Origin: an uncultured Bacillota bacterium
GTDB lineage: Bacteria > Bacillota_I > Bacilli_A > RF39 > UBA660
Assembly (NCBI GenBank): GCA_947650795.1
Contig: CANSWR010000006.1
Location: 1-44,078 of the forward strand
DNA length: 44,078 nt
Reading direction: 5' to 3'
Shown: piece after piece, positions 1-7,597 of the stretch
Layout of the letters: the number at the start of each line of letters is the position of its first letter
How positions within the stretch are numbered: the stretch's first letter is position 1
Notes under the pieces: model-generated
Seen by the model: the letters and a program-made list of their open reading frames with translations, nothing else
Databases searched by the model: none
What the model was told of the DNA's origin: nothing
Position numbers and translations under genes: made by a program

Positions 1-507
1 ATATATATTAGCTATGGATGAAAATTCGAATCGTTGACATTCCATTATTGATACTAATAAATCTGATATACATACTATCCAACTTTCTTTATTTGTAGGC
101 TTATTCTCTTTAGTACTCACTTTTTCTTTTCTATTTATAAATGGAAATATTTTTTTTAATATTACATGGTGAAACATATGAGTTTTTATAGCTGATTCAA
201 TTTTTTCATCTATGTTAAAATATTCTTTGGCATTGTATACTGCTGTTTTTGGATGGTTCAAGTAACTGTTTTCTTCTTTTTCTTTTCTACCTCCAAAAAA
301 GAAATCATGAAGAAGTCCTGCTTTAGTTACGGTTTCAATGTCAGCTTTAAAGATTTTCCCAAGTACAAAACTACACTTTGAAACTCTTATTAAGTGTTCA
401 TATTTACTACTTCCGTGATGTAAATCATTTTTTGTGAGCAAAAAATATTCATTATTTATAATATCTTTGGTTAATTCATTATATTCTAATTTGTATTCTT
501 TTTTCAT
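1..507 (-). CDS. HD-domain metal-dependent phosphohydrolase (3' end beyond window)
   Basis: An open frame of 169 codons starts at the ATG at 505-507 after a GGGGAG ribosome binding site and runs off the left edge. The translation holds a histidine-rich start (LHHGSSKYEHLIRVSK), then LLHDFFFGG about 35 residues later, then further histidines (NHPKTAVYNA, KTHMFHH). This His...HD...H spacing is that of the HD superfamily, whose members are metal-dependent phosphohydrolases acting on nucleotides or similar phosphates. The substrate cannot be read from the sequence. A good sigma-A promoter lies just upstream, so the gene is probably transcribed alone, away from uvrB. Confident of the superfamily, not of the reaction. 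Confidence 0.75.
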   Translation of the reverse strand, partial: MKKEYKLEYNELTKDIINNEYFLLTKNDLHHGSSKYEHLIRVSKCSFVLGKIFKADIETVTKAGLLHDFFFGGRKEKEENSYLNHPKTAVYNAKEYFNIDEKIESAIKTHMFHHVILKKIFPFINRKEKVSTKENKPTNKESWIVCISDLLVSIMECQRFEFSSIANIY

Positions 508-540
508 ACTTCTCCCCTTAGCTTTAATGCTAATACATAA

Positions 541-569
541 ATTATAATATATTCTATGTCATAAGGCAA
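541..569 (-). promoter_or_regulatory. sigma-A-type promoter of the HD-domain gene
   Basis: On the minus strand TTGCCT (564-569) and TATAAT (541-546) are separated by 17 bp. The start codon is 33 bp downstream. Confidence 0.7.
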
Positions 570-651
570 GTTTTAATTCTTATTAAAAAGGATGATATGA
601 TTTAAAGGTCAGTTATAATGAAAGTTAAATACGTTTATAAATATTTTAATT

Positions 652-2604
652 TTAATCTTCAGTGCTTATTTCAAACATTATATCTCTAAGTTCCATAGCA
701 CGCTCAAAATCTAATTCACTTGCTGCTTTTTTCATTTCTTTTTCTATATTATGTAATAATTCCTTTTTCTCTTGTTTACTCATTTTTTCTTTTTTCTTTG
801 TTTCTTTGACATCATTATTAGTTATTAAATCTCTTATTTCTTTTTTTATAGTTTGTGGTATTATTCCATGTTCTTCATTATATTTTTCTTGGATTTCTCT
901 TCTTCTTTTTGTTTCTTCTATAGCTTCGTTCATGGAATCTGACATAGTATCAGCGTACATAATTACTTTTCCAGAGGCATTTCTTGCACATCTTCCTATA
1001 GTTTGTATAAGACTTCTTGTACTTCTTAAAAAACCTTGCTTGTCTGCATCCATGATTGTAATTAAGCTTACTTCTGGTATATCAATTCCTTCTCTTAAAA
1101 GATTTATTCCAACAACAACATCTATTACACCTAGACGAAGATTTCTAATTATATTCATTCTTTCTAATGATTTAATTTCATTATGCAAGTATGTAACTTT
1201 TATTCCTACTTCTTTTAAATAGTTTGTAAGTTCTTCTGCCATTCTAATAGTTAGTGTAGTTATTAGTATTCTTTCGTTTTGTTTAATACGGTCATTTATT
1301 TCTCCGATTAAATCATCGATTTGTCCTTCTGTTTTTCTTACTTCTATTATAGGGTCTAATAGTCCTGTTGGTCTTATGATTTGTTCAATTGTTTTGTTTT
1401 GTACTTTTTCTAATTCATAGTCTCCTGGTGTTGCTGATACATATATTGCTTGATTAATTTTCTTTTCAAATTCAGGAAATTGTAATGGTCTGTTATCTAG
1501 TGCTGAAGGTAATCTAAATCCATATTCCACTAAAGTCATCTTTCTTTGTCTATCTCCATTATACATTCCTCTTACTTGAGGAAGTGTAACGTGTGACTCA
1601 TCTACTACAAGCAAGAAATCTTCTGGAAAGAAATCGATTAGAGTTGTAGGTGTTTCTCCTTCTTCACGTAAGGCCATGTGCCTAGAATAGTTTTCTATCC
1701 CATGACAAAATCCTGTTTCTCTTAACATTTCAAGATCGTACATTGTCCTTTGTTTTAGTCTTTCTTTTTCTACAATCTTACCTTCTTTGTCTAATTTTTC
1801 TAATTGTATTTTTAGCTCTTTTTCTATTCTGCTGATGGCAACTTTCATTTTTTCATCACTTGTAACAAAGTGTGAAGCTGGGAAAATAGATACACTTTTC
1901 TTGTTGTTTACTATTACACCTGTAAGTGTATCAAATTCACTAAGTCTTTCTATTTCGTCTCCAAATAGTTCTATTCTTATCCCGTTCTTTCTTTCGTAAG
2001 CTGGGATTATTTCTATAGTGTCACCATTTACTCTAAAAGTGCCACGTTTAAAATCCATGTTATTTCTTTCATATAGCATACTTATTAATTTTTCTAAGAT
2101 TTCGTCTCTGTCTATTATTTCTCCAACATTTAATGTAAGCATTTTCTTTTCGTATTCTTCTTTTTCTCCTATGCCATATATACATGATACACTAGCAACT
2201 ACAATAACATCGTTTCTTTTAAGAAGGTTACTAGTTGCAGCATGTCTTAACTCGTCGATTTCATCGTTTATTGATGAGTCTTTTTCTATATATAAGTCTT
2301 TACTAGGAACATATGCTTCTGGTTGATAATAGTCATAGTACGAAATAAAGTACGAAACTGCTGCGTCTGGGAATAATTCTTTAAATTCGCTATAAAGTTG
2401 TCCTGCTAGTGTTTTGTTATGTGCTAATATTAAAGTCGGTTTATTTATTTCTTTTATTACATTTGCTATTGTAAAAGTTTTTCCTGTCCCTGTTGCGCCC
2501 AATAATACTTGTTCTTTTTTTCCTTCTTTTAAACCTTTTACTAAGGATTCTATGGCTTTTGGTTGGTCTCCACTTGGTTTATATTGTGTTACTAAGTTAA
2601 ACAT
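652..2604 (-). CDS. uvrB: excinuclease ABC subunit B
   Basis: UvrB is the damage-verifying helicase-like subunit of nucleotide excision repair; it is loaded by UvrA and recruits UvrC. The 650-residue product has Walker [10 protein letters not shown] near residue 37, the beta-hairpin region [16 protein letters not shown] near residue 88, VDESH, helicase motif VSATPGDYE, and motif [13 protein letters not shown]-terminal UVR domain (about residues 610-648) would contact UvrC. Length is normal. The start follows AGGAGG with good spacing. uvrA is about 20 kb away on the same strand rather than adjacent, and no uvrC is in the window. Confidence 0.97.
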   Translation of the reverse strand: MFNLVTQYKPSGDQPKAIESLVKGLKEGKKEQVLLGATGTGKTFTIANVIKEINKPTLILAHNKTLAGQLYSEFKELFPDAAVSYFISYYDYYQPEAYVPSKDLYIEKDSSINDEIDELRHAATSNLLKRNDVIVVASVSCIYGIGEKEEYEKKMLTLNVGEIIDRDEILEKLISMLYERNNMDFKRGTFRVNGDTIEIIPAYERKNGIRIELFGDEIERLSEFDTLTGVIVNNKKSVSIFPASHFVTSDEKMKVAISRIEKELKIQLEKLDKEGKIVEKERLKQRTMYDLEMLRETGFCHGIENYSRHMALREEGETPTTLIDFFPEDFLLVVDESHVTLPQVRGMYNGDRQRKMTLVEYGFRLPSALDNRPLQFPEFEKKINQAIYVSATPGDYELEKVQNKTIEQIIRPTGLLDPIIEVRKTEGQIDDLIGEINDRIKQNERILITTLTIRMAEELTNYLKEVGIKVTYLHNEIKSLERMNIIRNLRLGVIDVVVGINLLREGIDIPEVSLITIMDADKQGFLRSTRSLIQTIGRCARNASGKVIMYADTMSDSMNEAIEETKRRREIQEKYNEEHGIIPQTIKKEIRDLITNNDVKETKKKEKMSKQEKKELLHNIEKEMKKAASELDFERAMELRDIMFEISTED

Positions 2605-3029
2605 ATTTTCCTCCTTATTTATTTTTCTAAGAATATAGTTTATTTGTCTATTTGCTTACATTCTTCTAATATTTTGTCATAATTTTTTAGAAATAATTCA
2701 TTATTTGTCAGATGAATTGATTTATTTTCAAGTATTGAATAAGCTTAAATTGTTGTATTATTATTTATTTCTCTTAAAACTAATGTAATCTTATATATTT
2801 TTATACAATTTTGGATTTCTAGGTTTTAATAAATTGGCAATAACCAGATTTATTCTTTAAAACTCTCAATGTTCATAAAAAAAGTGCTATTTCTATAATC
2901 TTAAATATATATTTTTTGTTTTATTTCAAATTTCTTTTTCTTTTAAAAGTACTGTTTATATAATATCATTTATAAAATCCTATGTCAAACATATTTTCGC
3001 AATAAAAAAGTTAGATTATTACTCTAGCT
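2605..3029. other. intergenic region with a possible gene remnant
   Basis: This 425-bp gap has no intact gene. On the minus strand, about 33 codons ending at 2640 read as a plausible C-terminus (it contains LTNNELFLKNYDKILEEC). They are closed upstream by an in-frame stop near 2743 and have no start or ribosome binding site. It may be the 3' relic of a decayed gene. The rest is AT-rich with no recognisable structure beyond the weak terminator near 3011. Confidence 0.3.
3004..3026 (-). terminator. weak intrinsic terminator after the coiled-coil gene
   Basis: On the minus strand a short TAGA/TCTA stem with a 7-nt loop (3012-3026) is followed by CTTTTTT. The stem is only 4 bp, so this is tentative. 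Confidence 0.35.
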
Positions 3030-3821
3030 TTAATTTATATATTCACTTAGTCCTAAGTTTTCTAGATCTTTATCTCCTATTATTCCAACTTTTTTTGCAT
3101 AACTCACACATTTTGATATAAAATCTTTATCATTAGTATCTATAACTTTTTTTGCAAGTTTATTTAAGTTTAAGTCTTCTTTTACTGCACATACTAATTC
3201 AATTAAATAATAGTCATCTCTAACTTCTATAAAATAGTCTTCTATTTTTGAAAAGTCTTTATTTTTTCTATTATAATTAAATGCTAAACGCCAAAGAGAT
3301 TCTTTTTTATTTTCTTTTATACCTGTGTCAACTAAATTATTAAATTCTTCTTGGGTTAATACTGGTGGAAATGGAACATAAATATATTTTGTTATAAACT
3401 TTAATAATTTACTATCATTCATAGAACTGGTATATTTATTTACTAAATCATTTTGGGTCAATAATATAAATAAAGTTTTATATAATTTACCACCATCTTT
3501 TGTTTTCTCTTTTTCTTTAAGTAAACTATTGTATTGTTTTTTTAATTTTTCTTCTGTTTTTGGTTCTAAGTCACTTTTTTCTAAAGCTTTTTTTAAGCTT
3601 AGAGCTAGTCTTTCTGCTTGTTCTTTTCTTTGAATTTCTACTTCATCTATTTCGTTAGGTATTGTTTTTGTAATATTCTCAACTTCTTTTACTAAGTTTT
3701 TTATTTGATCTTGTTCTTCTTTATCATAGTTTTCTAATTTAACTAATTTTAATTCTTCTAATAGTTTTGGTGCGTTTATAAATTTATTTATATATTTGTA
3801 CATTAAATCTACTAAATCCAT
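3030..3821 (-). CDS. uncharacterised helical/coiled-coil protein
   Basis: Not recognised. The 263-residue product has no signal peptide or membrane segment. Residues about 55-110 are rich in Lys, Glu and Gln with heptad-like spacing and probably form a coiled coil. The C-terminal half is predominantly helical, with a proline-containing turn (YVPFPPVLTQEEF) near residue 150. The start follows a GAAGG site. It lies 40 bp downstream of the DUF2974-like gene on the same strand and probably shares its transcript, so it may act with that hydrolase; this is inference from position only. Confidence 0.6.
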   Translation of the reverse strand: MDLVDLMYKYINKFINAPKLLEELKLVKLENYDKEEQDQIKNLVKEVENITKTIPNEIDEVEIQRKEQAERLALSLKKALEKSDLEPKTEEKLKKQYNSLLKEKEKTKDGGKLYKTLFILLTQNDLVNKYTSSMNDSKLLKFITKYIYVPFPPVLTQEEFNNLVDTGIKENKKESLWRLAFNYNRKNKDFSKIEDYFIEVRDDYYLIELVCAVKEDLNLNKLAKKVIDTNDKDFISKCVSYAKKVGIIGDKDLENLGLSEYIN

Positions 3822-3861
3822 ATTTTTACCTTCTTTCTTAATATTTTAAGAGATTTTACTT

Positions 3862-4920
3862 TTATTTTTCTCTTTGCAAGTTGTAAGTATAGAAAATTAA
3901 TTCTATGAGTAAATCTTTTGTTTCTTTATCTAATTTTATTAATTTATGTGACACTTTAATTAAAGAACTTATTTTTGTTAATTTCATTGTATCACTTATT
4001 TTTTCATCTTCTAATATTTTGAACAATTTATTTGTAGATTTAAGTAGTTCTTCATCTGTATGAGAGTTTATAAATCTTAATATATTTTTTTCTATTGTTT
4101 TGCTTTTATTAGATAATTCACTCTTTTTTATATTAGAACCATCTGTATGCCATGTGTAAATGTCATGCGCTAATATGCCTCGTTTGTCTGATTTTACTAC
4201 AGAATAATTTTCGTTATTCATGAGTACCCCTATTATGCTATTATTAGGAACAATATGAATATATTTTCTTTTAATAATTTTATATTTCAATGTTTTAAAT
4301 TCATGATTTCTAAGTCCTGGGCCATCATTGTTATAAATTTTCTTAATTTTTAGTTTTTTATAAAATGGGGCGAACATAGCGCCTATTAAAGCTAGATTTC
4401 CTCCTTTTGAATGACCACATATTATAACTTTTGGTCCAAATAATTTTATGTTTTTCTTTATATATGTTATAGATTCTAAATGAGAAGGTATTGGAAAAGT
4501 ACTTGCAATAAATAAATCCTCTTTCCATCCACTGATAAGTTCATCTGTACCTTCAAATGTTATAACTTTTAGTTTTTTTGATATATTGAATACAACTGCT
4601 CCAAATTGCATTTCTTTATTACTTAAATATGTATAATCACTCATTATAACGTTTTTAAATCTAGGTTTATTTACTACAATTTCTAATAGTTTATATGCAC
4701 GTTTTTGGGCTATTCCAATTTTGGATACTTTTTTATAAGAATTGGTTTTTAGATAATATGTGCCGATTTCTTTTATGGTGTGCGTGTTTTCTTTTACTTT
4801 TGTTTTTCCATAGTCTAAATATGTTAGTAAGCTAAATACTAGATTATCTAAATCGTTAAATTCTAGTTCTTCGTATGAGTACTTTCCATATTTATTTACG
4901 TAATCATATATATTTGTCAT
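3862..4920 (-). CDS. DUF2974 (Mbeg1-like) alpha/beta hydrolase
   Basis: A 352-residue cytosolic protein with a lipase-type nucleophile elbow, GHSKGGNLAL, near residue 168, preceded by FEGTDELISGWKEDL, the block typical of DUF2974/Mbeg1-like proteins. These are predicted serine hydrolases related to class 3 lipases; substrates are mostly unknown. The N-terminal NDLDNLVFSLLTYLDY block is also typical of the family. A likely catalytic Asp lies in NNDGPGL and a candidate His in HIVPNN or AHDIYTWH. It is first in a two-gene unit with its own promoter. Family assignment is good; the biological role is unknown. Confidence 0.8.
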   Translation of the reverse strand: MTNIYDYVNKYGKYSYEELEFNDLDNLVFSLLTYLDYGKTKVKENTHTIKEIGTYYLKTNSYKKVSKIGIAQKRAYKLLEIVVNKPRFKNVIMSDYTYLSNKEMQFGAVVFNISKKLKVITFEGTDELISGWKEDLFIASTFPIPSHLESITYIKKNIKLFGPKVIICGHSKGGNLALIGAMFAPFYKKLKIKKIYNNDGPGLRNHEFKTLKYKIIKRKYIHIVPNNSIIGVLMNNENYSVVKSDKRGILAHDIYTWHTDGSNIKKSELSNKSKTIEKNILRFINSHTDEELLKSTNKLFKILEDEKISDTMKLTKISSLIKVSHKLIKLDKETKDLLIELIFYTYNLQREK

Positions 4921-4997
4921 TTTTGTTTTCCTTTTCTTTTAATACTTTAGATATGCTGCTAAGACTTTGTAAAAATAAATACTATTATTTATTTTAT

Positions 4998-5026
4998 ATA
5001 ATATATCAAAAAGTACTAAAACACAA
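4998..5026 (-). promoter_or_regulatory. promoter of the DUF2974-like gene
   Basis: TTGTGT (5021-5026) and TATTAT (4998-5003) on the minus strand, 17 bp apart, about 78 bp upstream of the start codon. Confidence 0.5.
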
Positions 5027-5106
5027 TAAGTTTTTGATTAATTATTAAAAATACAATAGTTTATAGTTAAAGCGAATAGTAATACATAAAATACATATAA
5101 TAATGT

Positions 5107-5129
5107 GAAAGTCATAATGCTTGACTTTC
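5107..5129. repeat. inverted repeat overlapping the antitoxin -35 box
   Basis: GAAAGTC (5107-5113) and GACTTTC (5123-5129) form a perfect 7-bp inverted repeat with a 9-bp spacer. It covers the -35 box of the toxin-antitoxin promoter, so it could be an operator. It could also be a weak hairpin; sequence alone does not decide. Confidence 0.4.
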
Positions 5130-5149
5130 TAACAAAATCATGGTACTAT
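5121..5149 (+). promoter_or_regulatory. promoter of the type III antitoxin RNA
   Basis: TTGACT (5121-5126), a 17-bp spacer, and TACTAT (5144-5149). Transcription would start near 5156, just upstream of the first structured repeat. Confidence 0.65.
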
Positions 5150-5173
5150 GGTGCCATATTGGTGAAATGTAAT

Positions 5174-5220
5174 TGATTGCATTGTGACGAGTTCTACTCT
5201 AAGAACATGTTAGTCAATCA
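5174..5220 (+). repeat. antitoxin repeat unit 1
   Basis: Outer stem TGATTG (5174-5179) with CAATCA (5215-5220), enclosing the conserved block and its GAGT/ACTC hairpin. GTAAT upstream and ATTAC near 5226-5230 could extend the stem. Confidence 0.6.
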
Positions 5221-5235
5221 TATTAATTACATCAG

Positions 5236-5283
5236 GAATAGCATTGTGACGAGTTTTTACTCTAAGAACAAATGAGTCTATTC
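5236..5283 (+). repeat. antitoxin repeat unit 2
   Basis: Outer stem GAATAG (5236-5241) with CTATTC (5278-5283), enclosing the same conserved block. The stem sequence differs from unit 1 but base-pairing is preserved. Confidence 0.6.
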
Positions 5284-5293
5284 GTTGCTTAAA

Positions 5294-5322
5294 GGAAACT
5301 CCTTTATAGGGTTTCCTTTTTT
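5294..5322 (+). terminator. intrinsic terminator between antitoxin RNA and toxin gene
   Basis: GGAAACTC (5294-5301) pairs with GGGTTTCC (5309-5316), an 8-bp stem with one G-U pair, followed by six T. Its position, before the toxin start, is typical of type III toxin-antitoxin loci. Confidence 0.85.
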
Positions 5323-5340
5323 CTTTAGATGGAGGTAATA

Positions 5341-5712
5341 ATGAAAAATGGACAAATATACAATATTGATTTTAATGGAAATAAAGGGTCCGAAATTAAC
5401 AAAATACATTTAGGCATTATATTTACTATACCTAAGTCAAATAACATGTTATTTTGTATTCCTTTGACTAGTCCTAAAGAAAAACATTTCAAAAGATTCA
5501 GCATTTTTGAAAATCGTAATCATTTACAATTAAAGCATCAAAGTTTAGTTTATATTGATCAAACTGATTCTATTGCTACATTAGATCAAATGAGAATGAT
5601 ATCTATCAAAAGACTTTTAAATCCTTATAAAAACGTTATATTAAATGATAAAAACATAAAATTATTAATTGTGAAATCAACTAAATATTTAAAGAACATT
5701 TTAAAAGAATAA
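5341..5712 (+). CDS. ToxN/CptN-like (PemK-fold) endoribonuclease toxin
   Basis: The 123-residue product starts with KNGQIYNIDFNGNKGSEI, resembling the N-terminus of PemK/MazF-fold toxins (G-x-I-Y-x-[VI]-D-F, then GSEI), and ends with LDQMRMISIKRLL, like the [DL]Q[IM]R-x-[IL] strand of that fold. ToxN and CptN, the nucleases of type III systems, share this fold. I place the start at ATG 5341 because GGAGG at 5331-5335 is correctly spaced for it and overlaps the upstream in-frame ATG at 5329. The upstream terminator and RNA repeats favour a type III rather than type II system. The expected activity is sequence-selective mRNA cleavage, blocked by the repeat RNA. It lies just outside the left end of the tRNA-associated element. 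Confidence 0.65.
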   Translation: MKNGQIYNIDFNGNKGSEINKIHLGIIFTIPKSNNMLFCIPLTSPKEKHFKRFSIFENRNHLQLKHQSLVYIDQTDSIATLDQMRMISIKRLLNPYKNVILNDKNIKLLIVKSTKYLKNILKE

Positions 5713-5758
5713 ACATAAGTACACGTAATTTGGGTGTATAAAATTAATCATATAAAAA

Positions 5759-5776
5759 CCTAGGTTTAAACCTAGG
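5759..5776. terminator. 18-bp perfect palindrome after the toxin gene
   Basis: CCTAGG-TTTAAA-CCTAGG. On the minus strand it is followed by TTTTT; on the plus strand by only a broken T-run. It may be a weak terminator or part of the attachment region, as CCTAGG also occurs in the T-arm of the nearby tRNA-Gln. Confidence 0.35.
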
Positions 5777-5788
5777 ATAAATTTTACT

Positions 5789-5804
5789 TGGTTGCCCTAC
5801 TAGG
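5789..5804. repeat. attachment site, left copy (attL)
   Basis: 16-bp copy of the tRNA-Gln 3' end without the rest of the tRNA; identical to 8635-8650. Confidence 0.75.
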
Positions 5805-5899
5805 TTGTAAAATCGGTTTTTATAACTTTATAAGTAACCTTATTCACAGTACTTATAGTATATCATTTCACACTAAAACACTAAAAAATTTTAAAAAAA

Positions 5900-5917
5900 T
5901 GTGTTTGGAGTGTGTTT
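5900..5917 (+). repeat. possible integrase arm-type sites, left
   Basis: TGTGTTT occurs at 5900-5906 and 5911-5917, about 100 bp inside attL. The same paired heptamer occurs inside attR. Integrases of this class bind directly repeated arm sites flanking the core. The pair also overlaps the start region of the HNH gene. Confidence 0.35.
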
Positions 5918-5921
5918 GAAA

Positions 5922-6410
5922 ATGATTTGCAAAAATTTTAAAACAAGAAATAAAAATAATAAAAAAGAAAAGAGAATCTATTACTATTGCAGTAAACAAA
6001 GAAAAGAAATAACTTATATTAATTGCAAGGAATGTCCTTATAAAGAATATAAGTCAAATAATAATCAAATAAAGAAACGTACATACAACCTTGCCAAAAA
6101 AGAGAAAAATCGATTTAGTATACTTTATAATCAATTAAATAAGTGCTGTATATGTGGTAATCCTGTCGTTGAACTAAATGAAGTATTTGAGGGTGCATAT
6201 AGGCAATTATCAATAGATTACGGATGTATAGTGCCTTTTTGTAACCAACATCACAATCAATTCCATAATGACAGATCAATGAACTTATACTATAAATCAT
6301 TATTTCAAGAAAAATTTGAAAAAACTCACTCTCATGAAAAATTTCTAAAGATATTTAAAAAAGATTATACTTATCTTTATGAAAAAGAAAGTATGAAAAA
6401 TCTTCATTAA
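5922..6410 (+). CDS. phage-type HNH protein with zinc-binding cysteines
   Basis: I place the start at ATG 5922, 11 bp after GGAG; in-frame GTG codons at 5901 and 5910 are alternatives. The product is about 162 residues. An N-terminal half has spaced cysteines (YYYCSK, NCKECPYK). A C-terminal half has CCICGNP about 45 residues before CNQHHNQFHND, a Cys4/His pattern of phage HNH proteins of the NinG/DUF968-like type. Such proteins act in phage recombination or as structure-specific nucleases. It is the only intact phage-type gene of meaningful size in the element. Exact family uncertain. Confidence 0.55.
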   Translation: MICKNFKTRNKNNKKEKRIYYYCSKQRKEITYINCKECPYKEYKSNNNQIKKRTYNLAKKEKNRFSILYNQLNKCCICGNPVVELNEVFEGAYRQLSIDYGCIVPFCNQHHNQFHNDRSMNLYYKSLFQEKFEKTHSHEKFLKIFKKDYTYLYEKESMKNLH

Positions 6411-6542
6411 AGGTTTTATTGTCTAAAATCAAGTCTATTGAAAAGCATCAATTTCACTTTAAAATACCTACTACAAATTCATTAAATTTGTAAATGTAGT
6501 AAGACACTGAAAGACTGCATAATAGGCTTTTTTATTTTTATA

Positions 6543-6571
6543 TTGACATTTGTTATCTTTTAGTTTACAAT
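6543..6571 (+). promoter_or_regulatory. strong plus-strand promoter of the presumed antitoxin RNA
   Basis: TTGACA (6543-6548), 17-bp spacer, TACAAT (6566-6571). No plus-strand ORF follows, so it probably drives a non-coding RNA. Confidence 0.7.
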
Positions 6572-6577
6572 AATGTA

Positions 6578-6792
6578 CACAAATTTGATAAAGGTTTTGG
6601 TTGATTTTTATTAATTTGTATTGTAAGATATTATTAGAGAATAGGCATTATACCTCCTAATCTCAATAAATGTTTTTTGTATTATATTATGATTTTTTTT
6701 CATAATATTAAAGAGAGATATAATCTATAGGGAATAGATGTTATCTCCACATTTCGTGGTTGCACCTAATCGGTTTAGGTGCTTTTCTTTTT
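6578..6792 (+). ncRNA. candidate type I antitoxin RNA
   Basis: A near-consensus promoter and a strong terminator delimit an RNA of about 215 nt with no ORF. It points towards the small hydrophobic toxin ORF on the minus strand (6804-6893) and stops about 11 bp short of it. The two transcripts would overlap at their 3' ends if the toxin message extends beyond its stop codon, as in txpA/RatA and bsrG/SR4. An internal palindrome (ATATTATGA/TCATAATAT, near 6683-6709) may be part of the RNA structure. Confidence 0.5.
6762..6792 (+). terminator. intrinsic terminator of the candidate antitoxin RNA
   Basis: GCACCTAA (6762-6769) pairs perfectly with TTAGGTGC (6775-6782), followed by TTTTCTTTTT. Confidence 0.85.
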
Positions 6793-6803
6793 ACATAAAG
6801 TTT

Positions 6804-6893
6804 TTACTTATGTCTATTCAAGATGTTTGCAATTGCGATAATCATTAGAAGTATAATAACCAAAATCAAAAATGTGAATACTATGTACTCCAT
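6804..6893 (-). CDS. small hydrophobic peptide, probable type I toxin
   Basis: A 29-residue ORF that is almost one membrane helix: a short polar N-terminus (MEYIV), about 20 residues dominated by Leu, Ile, Val and Met, and a basic end, NILNRHK. This matches type I toxins and the 'holin-like toxin' peptides common in Bacillota prophages (TxpA, BsrG, Fst type). Its own ribosome binding site is weak (GAGAG only 1-3 nt before ATG). The start lies inside a short upstream ORF with a strong site, suggesting translational coupling. A minus-strand promoter and a convergent plus-strand RNA complete a type I layout. Not a holin in the usual sense, being too short. Confidence 0.55.
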   Translation of the reverse strand: MEYIVFTFLILVIILLMIIAIANILNRHK

Positions 6894-6925
6894 CTCTCAG
6901 ATAGATTAAAATTATACGGCAACAT
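6881..6925 (-). CDS. 14-residue leader ORF overlapping the toxin start
   Basis: ATG at 6923-6925 follows GGGAGGTGATAAG, an almost perfect Shine-Dalgarno. The peptide MLPYNFNLSERWST ends at a TAG that overlaps the toxin start region by 13 nt in another frame. Ribosomes finishing here could re-initiate at the toxin ATG, as mok does for hok. Supported by signal strength only. Confidence 0.45.
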   Translation of the reverse strand: MLPYNFNLSERWST

Positions 6926-6993
6926 CTTATCACCTCCCAACCATATAAAGTCGTGGAGGCAACACCTAATATAGATTTATCTCTCTAGGAATA

Positions 6994-7022
6994 ATTATAC
7001 AATATGCCTTTTAAAAACCCAA
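6994..7022 (-). promoter_or_regulatory. promoter of leader ORF and toxin
   Basis: TTGGGT (7017-7022), 17-bp spacer, TATAAT (6994-6999) on the minus strand. The leader ORF begins about 70 bp downstream. Confidence 0.6.
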
Positions 7023-7033
7023 TAAATTTTGAT

Positions 7034-7086
7034 ACAAAAAAACTAGGTAAGTATGTATCAAAACATACCTACCTAGTTTTTTTTAT
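7034..7086 (-). terminator. strong intrinsic terminator after the lysin gene
   Basis: AACTAGGTA (7041-7049) pairs with TACCTAGTT (7070-7078), extended by GTATG/CATAC. A T-run follows on either strand, so it can stop transcription in both directions. It isolates the lysin from the toxin promoter. Confidence 0.9.
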
Positions 7087-7597
7087 ATTTTCTTAATTTG
7101 GTCCTTCTTAGCCCATCCCATTAAATTGTTTCCTCTTTCAGGAGTTCTCCTCAATAAATATGGTCTTATTCTTCCATCATCTAATATATTTTCAATTATC
7201 AAATAATTACTTATATCTTCTGGATGCATAGCACCATCGTATTCAGCAGTAACTTGTCCTCCACCATACGAATCAGCAGTTAATCTTCCTGATAGTACAA
7301 GCACTTTGTCTCCTGCTTTAAAATCATTATTTTCTATCTTAGTTTGTGTTGATTCTTCATATATTTCAACATATATAGGTTCAGTCAAATATTTAGTAGG
7401 ATCTATTCTTCCTCCATCTTTATATACTTCAAAGTGTAAGTGTCTTCCATTAATGCTTCCACTTTCACCAATAATACCTAATATAGTGCTTTCATCAACA
7501 CTTTGTCCTACACTAACTTTAACTGTGCCTTTTCTTAAATGTGCATACCTACTTCTCATTCCATTAGGATGTTCATCAACAAAATATAAAACTTTAA
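7083..7597 (-). pseudogene. 5'-truncated M23 peptidase (phage lysin) fragment
   Basis: The frame encodes the second half of an M23 (LytM-type) zinc metallopeptidase: DEHPNGMRSRYAHL, the VSVGQSVDESTILGIIGESG block and the metal-ligand motif GRHLHFEVY. A C-terminal domain of about 80 residues with SH3-like features (AGDKVLVLSG ... GWAKKDQIKKI) follows. The first catalytic motif (HxxxD) and any N-terminal domain are missing. The frame runs back to about 7597, then into sequence that reads as integrase on the other strand. The ATG at 7557-7559 is internal to the peptidase domain, so it is not a genuine start. Confidence 0.75.

Larger units (their letters stand above)
5156..5320 (+). ncRNA. candidate type III antitoxin RNA (two structured repeats)
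   Basis: Between the promoter and an intrinsic terminator lie two copies of a 29-30 nt block (5179-5207 and 5241-5270), starting GCATTGTGACGAGTT and ending ACTCTAAGAACA, with a 62-nt period. Each copy has a small GAGT/ACTC hairpin. Each is enclosed by an outer 6-bp stem that differs between copies yet stays complementary: TGATTG/CAATCA and GAATAG/CTATTC. Promoter, tandem RNA repeats, terminator, then a toxin gene is the established layout of type III systems (ToxIN, CptIN, TenpIN), where the repeat RNA binds and inhibits the toxin and the terminator sets the RNA:toxin ratio. There is no protein antitoxin gene upstream. The repeats are longer than typical ToxI repeats. Confidence 0.65.

Noticed and set aside
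662..1222. Long open frame on the plus strand opposite uvrB (and similar frames opposite uvrA, lgt and others)
   Set aside because: Low-complexity Ser/Phe/Leu translations antisense to confirmed genes, without ribosome binding sites; a product of AT-rich codon use.
5179..5270. Two direct repeats that might be a CRISPR array
   Set aside because: Only two copies, no cas genes, the repeats fold as covarying hairpins and sit between a promoter and a toxin terminator.
5341..5712. Type II toxin-antitoxin (MazEF/PemIK)
   Set aside because: No antitoxin ORF upstream or downstream; the upstream region is structured RNA with an internal terminator.
6639..6665. Tiny ORF (MPIL) after AGGAGGTATA on the minus strand
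   Set aside because: Four codons only, and the ribosome-binding-like sequence is one arm of an imperfect palindrome; more likely RNA structure.
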